Source: Stemphylium vesicarium
Lineage: Eukaryota > Ascomycota > Dothideomycetes > Pleosporales > Pleosporaceae
Length of the DNA stretch: 64,000 nt
Direction of reading: 5' to 3'
NCBI GenBank assembly: GCA_004380135.1
Contig: QXCR01000030.1
Location: forward strand, 124,001 to 188,000
Positions 1 through 11,339 of the stretch are shown here, piece by piece. The notes below the pieces were generated by a model. It was given only the letters and a program-made list of their open reading frames with translations, was not told where the DNA came from and did no database searches. Position numbers and translations under genes: made by a program. Each line of letters opens with the position of its first letter. Within the stretch, counting starts at the first letter, position 1.

Positions 1-3
1 TAA

Positions 4-174
4 AAGCACCAGGCTAGAGAAGAAGAGAGTATTAGTGAAGAAGTTGATGAGTTGGAAGCTGATAATGATTCCAGAGCCGGCGTCAATAAGTCTTCTTATA
101 CATGCCTTTGTTGCCGTAGATCGTCATCGCATCTCATTCTCCATCGGGTTGGTAGTCACTTGCCCATACACTGA
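4..174 (+). CDS. Possible 3' terminal exon of a gene cut by the left edge
   Basis: An open frame runs from base 4 to a TGA at 172-174. It has an acidic stretch (EEESISEEVDELEAD) followed by a Cys/Arg-rich end (YTCLCCRR). It has no start codon, and bases 1-3 are TAA in the same frame, so if it is coding it must be a last exon with a nearby acceptor or a degenerate remnant. I recognise no family. The composition is more protein-like than the surrounding frames, which is the only support. Confidence 0.2.
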   Translation, partial: KHQAREEESISEEVDELEADNDSRAGVNKSSYTCLCCRRSSSHLILHRVGSHLPIH

Positions 175-1244
175 CATCCTCGGCACGCCCGTTTTACCCG
201 CCTGCCAGCACATTCGGTATGGATACCAACCAGATGCTGTGTCAAGATGCGTTTTCGAAGGCCTCTCAGCAAGGCCAAACGTGCTTGGCTGCGAGGTTGC
301 GTTTCCCGACCGCGCTTGGCAATGGCGGAATGCCGAATTTCCAGGCGTTGAAAGGTGTCAATGTTCCGACTCCTAGTTTCATTCTGCAGCTGGGGAGGGA
401 GGCTGAAGGCGCCAAGGCGAAAACTTTCAATGCGAGATCTGGAATATTGCGAAACACTGCGAGGTTCTCTGAAGGCATGCTAAACATGCGAGTACAGATG
501 CGTTTCGATGCACAATCAACGACTCGGCGCTTCAGCTTTCTCGCCAGAGTCGAATTTGGTAGAGGAGCCAGTTTACTGCATTCCAATTGAGCGAAGATAT
601 AGCGCAAGTCCATCACTTTGCGCTGTCCAAGTCTTTCTGCCCAGAATAGCGCCTTCTCCAGAATGCGCATAAGACGTCAGATCATATATAACCAAGCCTC
701 AACAAGCAAAACAGCCAATGCAAATCCTTCTTCTCCAATTCGTTCAAATCAGACGAATTCTTTGCAGATTTTCCTAAATGCAGTTTCCGAGATCCACTGC
801 AGGCCCTTGGTGATGTTGCAGGCCCGTCGCCACTAGCGTTTCACCAAACGACACAGTCGATCTTCAAACATGTTATGCCTGGTCCCTAAAACGCGATACC
901 TGGCTGCTCATGCGACGGCTCCTGCGATCCGAGGCCGAGGTGTGGAGGTTGGAGGTGGCGGTGCCGAAGTCGTTATGGGTCGTGGTTTGGTAAGTGGATG
1001 AGTCGAGATGCTCGCCAGTAGCTAAGGCGGAGCGGTCGGAATGGGGAAGGAGGCGCGCTTGTTGACATCGTCACTGACATCCTTCGTGGTCCGCAGCAAC
1101 CTTGAATTCGAAGATCAATAAATTTGAGGTCGTGCGAACTTCATTCCTCATTCCCATCTAGGCGCTGACACGCTAGATGTCTTTAGCTGCTGCTGGCTCC
1201 CACATGCCTTCGACGATCCATATTTCCACGTTGATGAGGCAATC
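175..1244. other. No confident gene
   Basis: Two overlapping frames are open here, plus strand 219-590 and minus strand 266-670. Neither has a recognisable domain, a signal peptide or splice context. One may be a small hypothetical gene, but I cannot choose between them. The rest (671-1244) shows nothing I can support. Confidence 0.3.
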
Positions 1245-2391
1245 TTATGTGGTCCCAAAAGCCAAGAGAAGTTGCAGAGTAGCGACCGCTACAGCCTCGC
1301 TTCCCACGATGAAGCTTGCGACGGCAAACCCGTCCTGCATGCTGCCCTTATATATTCCCCATGTAAGGCCATATGTTCCAGCAGATTCAATACCAAAGAA
1401 GAGGATAAGACAGATACGATGGAGATCCAAGTCTTTCTCTATATGCATTCCCCAGCCGGTGTGCGATCTGGTTTCTGAGGATCGCAAGTGTAGTGCCTCA
1501 CAGTCTCTGGGGGCAACTCAGTCACCAGCCCGTCAACTTCGTAGCGGGGATGTAGATTAAACTATGCGATTTTATTAGCAACCCGAAAATTTTGTGATCA
1601 GAACCTAACCTTTACGAAGCTCATTCTCTGTGCCGTTCGGAGGCTGAAGTGGCGGTAAGCCCATCTAAGCCTGGAGTTGTATCGCGCGCGGAAAGCTTCG
1701 AATAGCTCACGATCGCAAGTGATTTCAGAAACCCCAAAGTCCTGGCGCGTTGTCGGGTATCTTCTGACTCTCATATATAGAAGAACGAAGTTCTCTAGTA
1801 TGGTAATGTTCGTGGGGTGGCTTCCATGATTCATCGTAGATGAGTGCTCTCCGTTTGTAAAAGATGTATTGCCTTGACTCGGACCTCCAGTTATTGATAG
1901 AGCATCTGTGCTGGGGCCTTGTAGCACTGAAGGCAGCGCAGTTAAGCTAGTCGAATTGAAATGTACGCTATGCATTGAAGATGATCCTCGAGTGGCCGTT
2001 TTGACATGGGTACTTCCATCGTCCGTCACCCTCAAAGAGCCGCGAGTTTCTATCCCTTCTGACCGAGGCAACCGCTTTTTTCGTTGTACCCACTCATGCA
2101 TACATGCAAGAAGCCACATCCATAATTTGTTGATCGACATACCAAAGCAGATATATGCAAAGGCTATCGCAAATTGACTTGGCTGAAGCGGGTCCCACGG
2201 TTCAATCGAGGGAGTAATGCCATTTCGTCGAAACGATTCCAGGAGCTCTTCCACAGAGCCACTCTGATGTTCTGTGTAGTAGTCAAGCCCTTTGTGGCCA
2301 CAGGCCTTGATAATAAATCAGAAAGAAACTCAAATCCCTCAATCTCTTTGTGGGGAGTGTCAGTAATAGAAATATTTGTAGAATCACACAT
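1245..2391 (-). pseudogene. Fungal multi-pass membrane protein, HET-neighbour type, apparently damaged
   Basis: The main open segment is 1598-2254. It has a hydrophobic helix near its start (FAIAFAYICFGMSI, KLWMWLLACM), a Ser/Thr-rich middle, and a conserved-looking block ITCDRELFEAFRARY ending in MSFVK. An intron with donor GTTAGG just before 1607 and acceptor CGCATAG near 1561 then joins in frame to a segment beginning FNLHPRYEVDGLVTELPPE. Further on, in a different frame, comes GWGMHIEKDLDL and two hydrophobic helices ending at 1245. This order (T-C-D-x-E-L-F block, VKF, then GWG-h-h-E followed by membrane helices) matches a widespread uncharacterised fungal membrane family I know only as hypothetical proteins. 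The roughly 50 residues normally between the Y-T-C-x-P and GWG blocks seem to be missing, and the frame changes near 1480, so a deletion is likely. The start is uncertain; the upstream part overlaps the HET gene 3' end and the two could be one gene. Confidence 0.45.
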
Positions 2392-4293
2392 TGCCAGAAC
2401 ATCTTGAATCCACGTGTAACTGGAATCGGATCTTTTGACTGCTCGGAGCCTTCCGATGTCGGTAGCTCTTCTTTGGCTTCCTCTCTAGCCATATCAGTGG
2501 TTTTTCCACTATGTGCTGAGGCTGGTTCCAGGCGAGCAGTGGAGTCGGCGTTGCTTTCATAGTTTTCGTGAACGGTACCGCATTGCCAAACAGGAAGTAG
2601 ACGTAATTTTCTAAGTGGGATCGTGGTAAAATAATTGTCTTCATTGCGCTGATCCATATAGTTGCCCATGCAGCATGCCCCGATAAAGGCATAGTCGGTT
2701 CGAGAGTCAAAACCCTGGCCATGTGGTCTCTCGATTGGCCTCAGCACGATAGGGGCCGAACATCCGGGTAGGAAGCAGATGACTGTCAAATTTTTAGATA
2801 TGAAAGCACTTTCCTAGTCGTTGCGTGGGTGACTTACCGTCTCGCTTCCGCGTGCCGGCTCGACCCAGACCTAGTTCAGACTTTCGGGATGTTTTGACTA
2901 GCCTTCTGCCCCGTGTGAGGATCTTCAACCTCCCAATAAAGGCGAAGAAACCTTAAGAGTCTGTAAAGTGAGACAAAGGGTAGTGCTTGCCATTGAGTCG
3001 AGGAGAAAAGTTCTCTCGTTCTCTCGTGAGACCTCTACATTCGACCAAAGACAACATGCGGTCATATTCGGGAATGATCACTGCTACAAGCCTCTCGGTC
3101 TCAGTGAAGTTTATCCAGCTTTCCGGAAATACACCTCTCATAGACGTTTGGTTTAAGTGAATGTCGCTGGTATCCTCGATGCAGTCGATTATATATCCTC
3201 CGAAATCGGCAGTACAGTCCTCATTAGCCTGCATTGTTCTGTCGCTATTGAACGGTCGCAAATAAACCACTGGTGGTATCTCGTCCAGTGGATCCCGAAT
3301 GTGAACTATTGACCTAGCAAATGAATGGTCATTTCCGGGGTAGATCCAAGGGAGCAATGGCAGGCCTCTTTTCTACGGCTAAAGTAAAAAGTCTAATGAC
3401 TGTTTCGATTCGAGCAAATGTTGGGAGAACCTTCTCCATACGGATTCATTGAAGACCGCCTCGCTACAAACCGGCTCGGTCCCGATGGGTTCATGAATGG
3501 CTGTGCTAGTGGGTTTCTCGGGGAATTCCAGGGTGCCACACCTGGGCTCACGGTTGGAAGATGATAATCGCTCCTTATGAAGTGAAAAGTCCAGTTCTAC
3601 GTGCTTGTAGAATAGAAGCACTTGTCCGAACTGGACGTGTACTCGTACTGGAGGCGGGATAAGCTTCTCTATACGTTGGTAGACTTGCTCTGAATCATAA
3701 TGATCCTTGAGAGCCTCAAGACCATGTCTTTCTCTTGAAACTGAATCAACGTCCTTAAGAAAAGACGTTGTGCCTGAAAAGTCTTCCTTTGCTTCGCCTG
3801 CCCACACAGCTGTTAATGCAACTTGAAAAAATATTCTAGACATGGTTTGGATCTGCACGCTATTTTCCATCCTGTCGTTTTCGTTTATACACAGGACGTC
3901 TGCCCATACCCGTATCTCTTGGAAGCACCATTTGTGTTGGGACATGTGCCGCACATCCAGCAAACATTGATAGAGTTTGCGGCGAATCGTAGCATGACAG
4001 TTCCCCACTTCAACAACCATTGTTGGGCTGGTACGCGGCTCGACGTACGAAAACGCAAGATGTTCTTTCTTCTGATCATTGTGGTTTTCGTCGCGAAGTG
4101 TGTAGGTCTCGAACCGTCCTTTTATTCGAGCAAATTTGTCCGCAGAGGGGTACAAGACAAAGATCTGTATCTCGTTTCTTGCAATGGTTCGTAGACGAGG
4201 GGTGTGAGAGTGGTTTCGGCCGACATCTTCGAATCGCGGACCTTTCCAGCGGGGAATGTGATATGGTGTGTAAAGATACAAGAGAAAGCGCAA
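2283..4293 (-). CDS. HET-domain (heterokaryon incompatibility-type) protein
   Basis: HET proteins mediate non-self recognition and programmed cell death in fungi. The first exon (4293-3442) carries the HET core: LAFSYV, a basic linker, then VWADVLCINENDRMENSVQI and MSRIFFQVALTAVWAGEA, matching the family pattern of SYVWG, W-h-D-x-h-C-I-N-Q-x-D, E-x-x-x-Q-V and the WLG end. The usual WG after SYV is EP here. A 69-bp intron (3441-3373, GTATGG...CGTAG) removes two in-frame TAGs and preserves frame. Further introns are an uncertain one ending near 2961-2970 and a clear one at 2837-2783 (GTAAGT...TTTGACAG). Exons around the last intron give the typical C-terminal block: GRRLVKTSRKSELGLG, then ICFLPGCSAPIVLRP, then YAFIGACCMGNYMD, corresponding to GRRFF-x-T...GLGP...GCSVPVVLR...Y-x-h-h-G in known HET proteins. 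The degree of divergence suggests weak constraint. The end at 2283 is tentative. Confidence 0.6.
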
Positions 4294-5048
4294 TTTGATC
4301 TCTGAGTTAGCGGAAACCCCTCAGCGGACTCGAGGTGGCTTATAAGCCCACAATGGATATCGTCATCGGCTTGAGGGCTGATGCTTGGCTTTGTCGGCGA
4401 AGGGCTATGTTAATCGTACACTGACGTTATCAGCACCGCGGCCAGCGCCACTGAGCACTCGAATCAAACCACCATATCGATACCGGAGAAGCAGCATCCA
4501 ATGATGCCAAAATAGCTGCCTCAGCCTTGTCGAAACGCAGCCTTACCCCTCACCCGAGGCAGACTGCTGCATGAAGACTGCGTTCACACGCCAGCGCCCT
4601 CCAAGCGCTAAAGTCGCTCTCGATATTCAGTAATGAAGAATGGAGGTTAGCAGATGATAAACTTAAGTAGATATTCAAGAGTTATTGCCTCATTCCAGGG
4701 TTCTCAGAGAAGTAGGTAGTTACCCACTTCGATTGATTGAATGCTAGAGCTATTCCGACACCAGGGGACCATTCCTTCCAATCCCAAAGCTCAGCCTTGC
4801 AACTCATTACATATGCTACAACCTTATGCATACCGATATCCCACGATATTACAATCAATTTTAGCGGTACCTTAGGACACCCGAAAAGTCGTCGCATCTT
4901 ACCAGATTGGGTATGTGTATATATAACCGATCACCGACGCCTGTACCTTCAACCATAATTGTTGTGATATCCTCTCCATCCATCGATGATATCCGAGAGC
5001 ATAAGAAAGAAGATAGATAGAGGGATACTCATACGAAACATCATATCA
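4294..5048. other. Intergenic
   Basis: This lies upstream of the HET gene and downstream of the Zn2Cys6 regulator. Short opposing frames at 4682-4897 and 4737-4958 overlap each other and show no family features. I see no RNA gene or repeat here. Confidence 0.4.
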
Positions 5049-8000
5049 TCAATCCAGCCCCGTTCCAGTCCCCCTCCTCCCCATACTAGGTCTCGCACCA
5101 CTAACACTCCCCCTATGCCTTCCCATCCCCCCATTTCCTACTCCATGCATCAGATCCAGATCCACCGGCGTCCCCGCACCAAGCGCGAATCCATAAGCCT
5201 CTGCACCTTGACCTGCAAACACACCGTCGTCGCCTAGGTTATGCTGGGGCGGCGGATCCACATTAAACGGGACGAAGTAACTGCTCATGGGGTCGAAGAA
5301 ATTGCTGTTGGGACCGAGGCCCAGGGCATCAAGGTTCCAGTAGCCGTTATTGAAGTCGGTGGCTAGGTCAGGAAATGGAGAGAGGTTTGTAGGATGCGCT
5401 GACGGGTCCATTTGGTGGGCATGCGAGGGGTGGATCATTGTGGGGGAGGTGTTGAGGAGAGGGAGTGATGAGTGATGCGAAGCGAAGTCCGCGAGGAATT
5501 GTTGTGAGGAGGATTGGTGTGGCTGTTGTTGTTGTTGTTGTTGTTGGGCAAAAAGGGAGGTAGGGTCGTATCCAGCGGCGATGGCTGCTTCTATTGCTTC
5601 TTGAGAGGCCATGTTGGCTTGGTTCATGTACTGTTGTGGTTGCAGACGTGCGGCGTGGCTTTGTTGGGAGTGACTGGGTTTTTGCAGCCGTGGGGCATCT
5701 GTGTGCTTTGAGGATGCGAGGTCAGGTTTCGAGATTGATTTTGACTTGTTCTTGCGCGCTTGCTTGCGCTGCTGATCTGATTTTGAGGGTGGAGACAAGG
5801 ATGCGAAGAACTCTTCCACACTCTGCAGATCACTCTTATGACCCAAAACTGCATCGGTGCCTGGCTCGTTCTGGTTCGACTCAGCTGCATCCTCGTAATC
5901 CGTCTTGGAAACACCATGGGGGTATCTGTCGAACCAATCTCCATACTGAAAGATGCTGCCCTTCTTCTCGCTACTTGCGGTAGGTCCCTTTAGCTGCGCG
6001 TCGGCATGTTGCCGGTACAGCTCCTTCAGATTTTCTGCAATATAGTGGAACATGCCCCAGTACTTCTTCATCTTCGTCAGGTACTTGACGTTGTATGCTA
6101 AGTACTTTTTGGATTGCGCCTCTAGTTTCGGATTCTTCGAAAATACGCCGTGGATATGGACGGTCGATGAGAAGAAGGCAGAGTAGCCAGCGAACGGCGC
6201 AACAACATTGTGATCCATAGCTTCATTGATGAGTATCGAAATCTGATTCGCGGCGTCGAGTGCAGCGCGAGCAGATTCGGTGAGAAAATCGTGCGGCATG
6301 TCCTTTGGTGGTCTACTGCCTGCTGTTGAAGGTAAGGCGAAACGATGCATGAACAGCATAATCTGCTGCCACAAAATGTGAAGGTAGAGGAAAGAATTGG
6401 CGGTTTTACCAATGGCATGACTCTTGAGGTTCTCAGGGCTGTACACCAGCATCTCAGGTAGTGCTGCCTTGAACTCCTTTGCCTCTTTCTTGATAGCATG
6501 GAATGTCGACTCAGAAGACCACATGGGCTCCGATTCTCGCTCCTTGCCTCCCAGATTCATATACTTGATCAGCTTGCCCCATGTACAGACCAGCCTAATG
6601 GTATACGCTGAAACGCCCATGTTGTCGCGCGGGTTCGCGAGTTGGCCACTGTCAGGTGGAACTGGGTTTGGCACGCCGCCTTCTAGATTCTCCGTTGGTG
6701 CATGTATCTCGTGTATATACAAGTGCTCCTTGACTGGCAATTGTACTTCGATGTACTGTTCGTGTACAAAAAGCGGTCGGTCGGTCCCGGAGGAGTTGAA
6801 GCGATCCATCAAGAAACAAGACCACATGGTCCGCCGCCGTATCTCTCTGTCCGTAGCACTCAGTGATTTTCTGTCAGGCTCGTTGACGAGTGGGTCGTAT
6901 TCGTTTTCTTTGTGTAATTGCAAAGCGTATGCCATCCTTTGCGCCATTCCGCCAAACATCCAACTTCGGCCGCCTTGGCATGTACCGAACTCGTGCAGCC
7001 CGAGTAACAGATATACTATCAAGATCGTAATATTGGGTGCATCGTAGCGTTTCAAGGCAATCTCCCGTGCGCGTTCCGCCCAGCTATCGCCTCGCAAAAA
7101 ACATGGCTCCGTTCGTAGTTGTGGGTGGTTCGAGAAGCGCGCCGAGATAGCACACATGGCTAGTATTAACACTGGTGGAACTTTTCCAGTTGCCAGCCTC
7201 CGCATGAAGCTCGGTTTGTGAAGAAGAGGGTAGCTCTGGCCGTATACAAAGTCAAAATAAACTTCAGCCAGGTGCTCTTGGATGTCTTTCGATGGCAAGC
7301 TCTCCGCGCCTTCTGTAAGAAGTTTGCTTTCGTCCGATTCCTTGCCCCGCGATGTTGAACCGGCAATAGTCGGATCTGCGCCTTTCGCCTTTGACCACTC
7401 GTTCAGTTCATTTCCAAAGGCCTCTTCTGCTTGGCGTTTCTTCGTGGTAGGTGTTTTGGGTGGGGCACCGGGGATAGCGGGCTTAACGACGGATCTGCCC
7501 ACATTCGCAACCGAAGGTAGGCTCTCCTTCGGTATGAGCTTGATGACACGGTCTTCCATGCGCTTCAGCCTCTTGTCCAGCATGGCCATGTAGTCGGTTC
7601 GCGGCGCGGCTTTTCGTGTGGTGACCTTGTAAACACATGGTATCCTACTTCGCAGACAGTGTTTGCAGGCCGGCTTTTCGCCAGAGCAGCGAATCTTCTT
7701 TCTCCGACAGGCAATGCAAGCGAGCGGTAACCTCTTTCTCTCCTTGCCAGCCTTTGTCTTCATCTCGCTCCAGAGTGGCGGATCCTGTGCATCGTCCTTG
7801 CTCCGTCTCGATGTGGTCGAATGGTCTGTGCCGTCGTTTCCGCTGAGCTTCATGGCGAGCACTGAAGCCTCATTCATAGCATCTCCCATGCCGAGCATAC
7901 CCAGCGCTTGTCCACTCTCTGGGCTTGTGTTGTTTCCATCGCGACCCGGGCTTCCGCCGATGCTCATCCTATTTGGATGCGCACTGCCGCCACCGCTCAT

Positions 8001-8285
8001 GCCCTCCTCGCTCATGTTGCCAATGCTGCCTCTGTGGTCCGCATAGCCCGTTTCGATCTTTGGTTGCACCCCGTCAAAGTTGGACCCGAAATCTTGGCTC
8101 TGCGCAAACGTCATGTCGAAATCGGCAAAGGACCCCATCATGTTGGCGGGACTGGTCCCAACTGTGGTCGGAGAGGCTCGAAGCTCGGGCAGGCCATAAT
8201 CGTTTAGCATCAATGAATCGTCGTTATCGAAGGGCGGATGCGAAGGAGTGGCTATGGAGGTTGCGCTCGCACCGGAGTCGGCCAT
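5049..8285 (-). CDS. Zn2Cys6 fungal-specific transcription factor
   Basis: A nuclear DNA-binding regulator of about 1,078 residues in one uninterrupted exon. The frame is open from 8330, but the ATG at 8285 sits in a much better context (GAACCATGGCC), so I use it. About 185 residues in is a canonical Zn2Cys6 cluster, CIACRRKKIRC followed by CKHCLRSRIPC, with C-x2-C-x6-C-x6-C-x2-C-x6-C spacing, preceded by a basic KERKRLP stretch and followed by a linker with a predicted coiled coil (AMLDKRLKRMEDRVIK). The central fungal_trans-type domain begins near HLAEVYFDFVYGQSYPLLHK and continues through RRRTMWSCFLMDRF. The C-terminal third is disordered and rich in Gln, Ser and His, with an eight-Gln tract; it is probably an activation region. 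The target genes cannot be read from sequence. The 3 kb of gene-free DNA upstream may hold a long promoter or 5' UTR. Confidence 0.9.
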   Translation of the reverse strand: MADSGASATSIATPSHPPFDNDDSLMLNDYGLPELRASPTTVGTSPANMMGSFADFDMTFAQSQDFGSNFDGVQPKIETGYADHRGSIGNMSEEGMSGGGSAHPNRMSIGGSPGRDGNNTSPESGQALGMLGMGDAMNEASVLAMKLSGNDGTDHSTTSRRSKDDAQDPPLWSEMKTKAGKERKRLPLACIACRRKKIRCSGEKPACKHCLRSRIPCVYKVTTRKAAPRTDYMAMLDKRLKRMEDRVIKLIPKESLPSVANVGRSVVKPAIPGAPPKTPTTKKRQAEEAFGNELNEWSKAKGADPTIAGSTSRGKESDESKLLTEGAESLPSKDIQEHLAEVYFDFVYGQSYPLLHKPSFMRRLATGKVPPVLILAMCAISARFSNHPQLRTEPCFLRGDSWAERAREIALKRYDAPNITILIVYLLLGLHEFGTCQGGRSWMFGGMAQRMAYALQLHKENEYDPLVNEPDRKSLSATDREIRRRTMWSCFLMDRFNSSGTDRPLFVHEQYIEVQLPVKEHLYIHEIHAPTENLEGGVPNPVPPDSGQLANPRDNMGVSAYTIRLVCTWGKLIKYMNLGGKERESEPMWSSESTFHAIKKEAKEFKAALPEMLVYSPENLKSHAIGKTANSFLYLHILWQQIMLFMHRFALPSTAGSRPPKDMPHDFLTESARAALDAANQISILINEAMDHNVVAPFAGYSAFFSSTVHIHGVFSKNPKLEAQSKKYLAYNVKYLTKMKKYWGMFHYIAENLKELYRQHADAQLKGPTASSEKKGSIFQYGDWFDRYPHGVSKTDYEDAAESNQNEPGTDAVLGHKSDLQSVEEFFASLSPPSKSDQQRKQARKNKSKSISKPDLASSKHTDAPRLQKPSHSQQSHAARLQPQQYMNQANMASQEAIEAAIAAGYDPTSLFAQQQQQQQQPHQSSSQQFLADFASHHSSLPLLNTSPTMIHPSHAHQMDPSAHPTNLSPFPDLATDFNNGYWNLDALGLGPNSNFFDPMSSYFVPFNVDPPPQHNLGDDGVFAGQGAEAYGFALGAGTPVDLDLMHGVGNGGMGRHRGSVSGARPSMGRRGTGTGLD
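5523..5546. repeat. Trinucleotide microsatellite encoding poly-Gln
   Basis: Eight CAA/CAG codons in a row on the minus strand (seen as CTG then TTG repeats on the plus strand) encode the Gln tract in the C-terminal part of the Zn2Cys6 regulator. It is a slippage-prone site likely to vary among strains. Confidence 0.9.
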
Positions 8286-11200
8286 GGTTCTCTCGACGAC
8301 GACTACTGCGTCTCTAAGCTGATCGCGCACAGCCGAGGCAAGGTTACATTAGGGTTCCAAACTTTTGTCGAGCAAAAGAAAAAAGTAACAAGTCATGTGC
8401 GCCTGTACATTACACGCCAAACAAACATTGCCAGCAACACAGGCCTCGAGGTGTCCAAACGTTCGCGTGCTTGAGTCGGAGGAGCGCCGGCCGAGGAATC
8501 TTGGAAGTAAATGGTAAGCTCCGACTTCTCCACAGGATAGTCACGGCCCTTGCTTCGAAGCCAGTGGGGGCGCTAGCTCATATATCAAGGCGCAGCCTAC
8601 GTATGTGGGGAGGAAAGATGAGCGTCAGCACGCGCAACAAAAGGGCAACAAGACCATCAACGTAAAGAGCTAAAACGTCTCGGGCGTTGCAGAGTAGTAA
8701 ACGAAGTGCAAAATGACGGTGATTGATGTTACAGGAACACCCTACGTACATTAGCAAAAGGTGGCGCTGATGTGCGGCCTGTCTCTCCGCGTACCTATAC
8801 TATAAGCTGACGATGGGCCCCCATGCTGCCATGCTTCCGTCCCTTGCGCACAGCGATGTAATAGCGCGCATAAGATTCGCAGGCCTGCTTTCTCCTTTCC
8901 CGTCGAGGTCCGACTAAACCTCGATCGAACCCGTCTCGTCCACTGACATTCACCGGCCGCACGTTGGCCGAATGCAAGCCACAGAAAGCCTGCACGCTTC
9001 CCCACATGGTCACGCTGCCCCTAGTTCCAGGCCAGAGACTGCTTACTCACGCATCACAAAGCACTCTGAAATCCTCTGACTCTCTGCCACTTCCATGCAT
9101 GGATCTTCTGCTGCGATCTGCTCCCTGCACGTCTGACGATCATCGCAATCGCGTTTAGACAATACTATTACACGCCTCATATGCGCACATATGCCCTGTA
9201 TCACGCAGCCACAAGCTCTGCATATCACGAGGCCACCCCATCCGCATTGAGAACGAGAGGTGCATCAACGCCCTGCGAACTCAAAAAGCAATTCCAAGTC
9301 TGTATAAACGCATATTCCAGACTCCTGCGCGAATGCAGAACAAGGGGCGTCCGCTGTGGCTGGCGACCTCGCGAGTCAACAGCGCGGAAGCCAATTCACC
9401 CATTTTGCGGGGCTGGCCGCCGGCGCGCGACCCAGCCCCAAAACGGGTGACAACTCGAGAAACAAGTCTGGGAGGACCACCACGGCTAAGTAGCACGCGC
9501 CACCTGAAAGTCTCCAGCAGCTATTCATCCCCATATGAAAAACACATTGCGCAACCTATCCAAACAACCGAATTCATATATTTTTCCGATTCGATAGCAT
9601 ACACATTGCCCACCCATAATCTTCCGAACTTGGCGAACAACACGCACGCGCACACGCAACCCGGACTATACTACCACGTTGGCTTGCTTATCCACGGTAC
9701 CACCTTGGAAAAGTAGCAACCGTGCACAAGCAAAGATGGGATCGATGGGAGACATCCACCCCCTATATTCATGTGGGAGCAGCGGTGACGCCAACAACAA
9801 AATGATAAGCACCGGAAAAAGGCGTTTCAGAACTAAGACGCAAACATGCGGTTGAGCAGAAAACTGGATACTAATGCTTCTACCTGTGGGTTCGCGGTGG
9901 GGAGCGTCATAGATGCACTCCCCCCTGTCCATGGTTCCCAGATGCATATGCGTGTCGCATACAGGAAACGTCGATGCGCGCGTCCATGCTGGAACTCCTA
10001 CTTGTCGCGTCGAGAGGCGTTGCAAGTCGTAATAATGACCATGTGTCGGCGTGCTTCGGCAGCAGGCAGTGCCAACCTATATTTCCCCTTCCCTACAAAC
10101 CTCTACCTCGAGTTTCTTCACCGTTTCTGCTCTCGCGCGGACGGTCTGCGCTTGCATGCCGTCGACCGTCTACGTACAGTACGTCGTGCTGAATACGTTG
10201 GAAAGCAGGGATCACAACCCGAACGACACCGCTGCGGCTTCATCGTACATAGCCTTGGGAAACCGCCTATTCCTCACGTGTTGCCCATCAACATTTGCTA
10301 CAACTGCAAACTTCCTGCATACGTACACATGTAAATATACACGATCAATACAGCTTCACGTGACACTCATCCTCGGTCCACCACACAGCAAGGCAACAAG
10401 AAAGTACCCCTCCGAATCCTTCTCCTGCCAACAACATACTAGCGTACGTAGCAAATTGCACAATAACAGTCATGGCAATAACAATAGCAATAATGATGAT
10501 GTACAACCCACATGTACACAGCACGTAGCCCTTTCCCCCAAACCAACCACTCGTCTACGGCAGCGACGATCCTTCCCCCCTTGATGCCGTTCGTCCGTGT
10601 CTCTCCCACCACCTACCCTTGTTCATGTCCATGCGAAGAAAAAAACGGCTGGGGTGCATGAGGAGCAAGGATTGCGATCCTAAGTGTCGATGTAGTGGCA
10701 GGCACGAGTAATTGTATGTGTTTAGCCCGTTGGAGCGGCTGCGATCTGTCAGCCACAGTGTGGGCCTTAGGGTATATGACCTAGGTTCTATCCCATCTCT
10801 TGCTCACTCACACGCTAGTACGTACAAGGCTTAGCGTGTACAGCGCTAGCCGGCAGAGATATAGATCTCAGTTCCCGTAGCACAATACACAACACGATTC
10901 ACCACATGTTCTATCCTAGTGCTACTAACACGATCGATGACGGGGTTTCATGTGAGTTGAGACATGGGCATGGAGGTGCTGCGCAGAGGCGGCCGTAGTT
11001 GCCCATGTGGGTTTTGAGCGATGAGAAGATCACGGTTTGGTTTCAACGGTAAGAGTGTCGTCTTACGGCCTCCTCCTTTCCAGATGCTGTCATAGAGGGG
11101 GAAGCAGGTTTGTGGGATCATAAAGCAAGGAACAACCATTGTTTTTTTTTAGTTCATCTCGACATCGCGATTGAGTACAAAGGAGTGAAAGGCGATGATG

Positions 11201-11339
11201 GAGAGACATCGCGAGGAGAAAGAAAACAGGAATGAGTATTGCGGCTTAGTACCCGGACAGACTGGCGATACGCGCCATGCTGCACCTTGCACCTTTTTTT
11301 TGCTTTTCTTGTTGCTGCCTGCTCGGCCGTGAGATTAGC
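8286..11339. other. Long intergenic region upstream of the Zn2Cys6 regulator
   Basis: Three kilobases without a convincing gene. Frames such as 9333-9716, 9846-10334 and 10051-10584 (plus) lack Met context, domains and splice partners and overlap opposing frames. The stretch 10460-10510 is an AAT/CAATA-rich simple sequence. The length is compatible with an extended regulatory region for the large regulator at 5.0-8.3 kb, but I see no specific site I can name. Confidence 0.5.

Noticed and set aside
10051..10584. A 177-residue plus-strand frame
   Set aside because: Low complexity, no good start context, and a CAATA/AAT-rich tail; it overlaps other frames.
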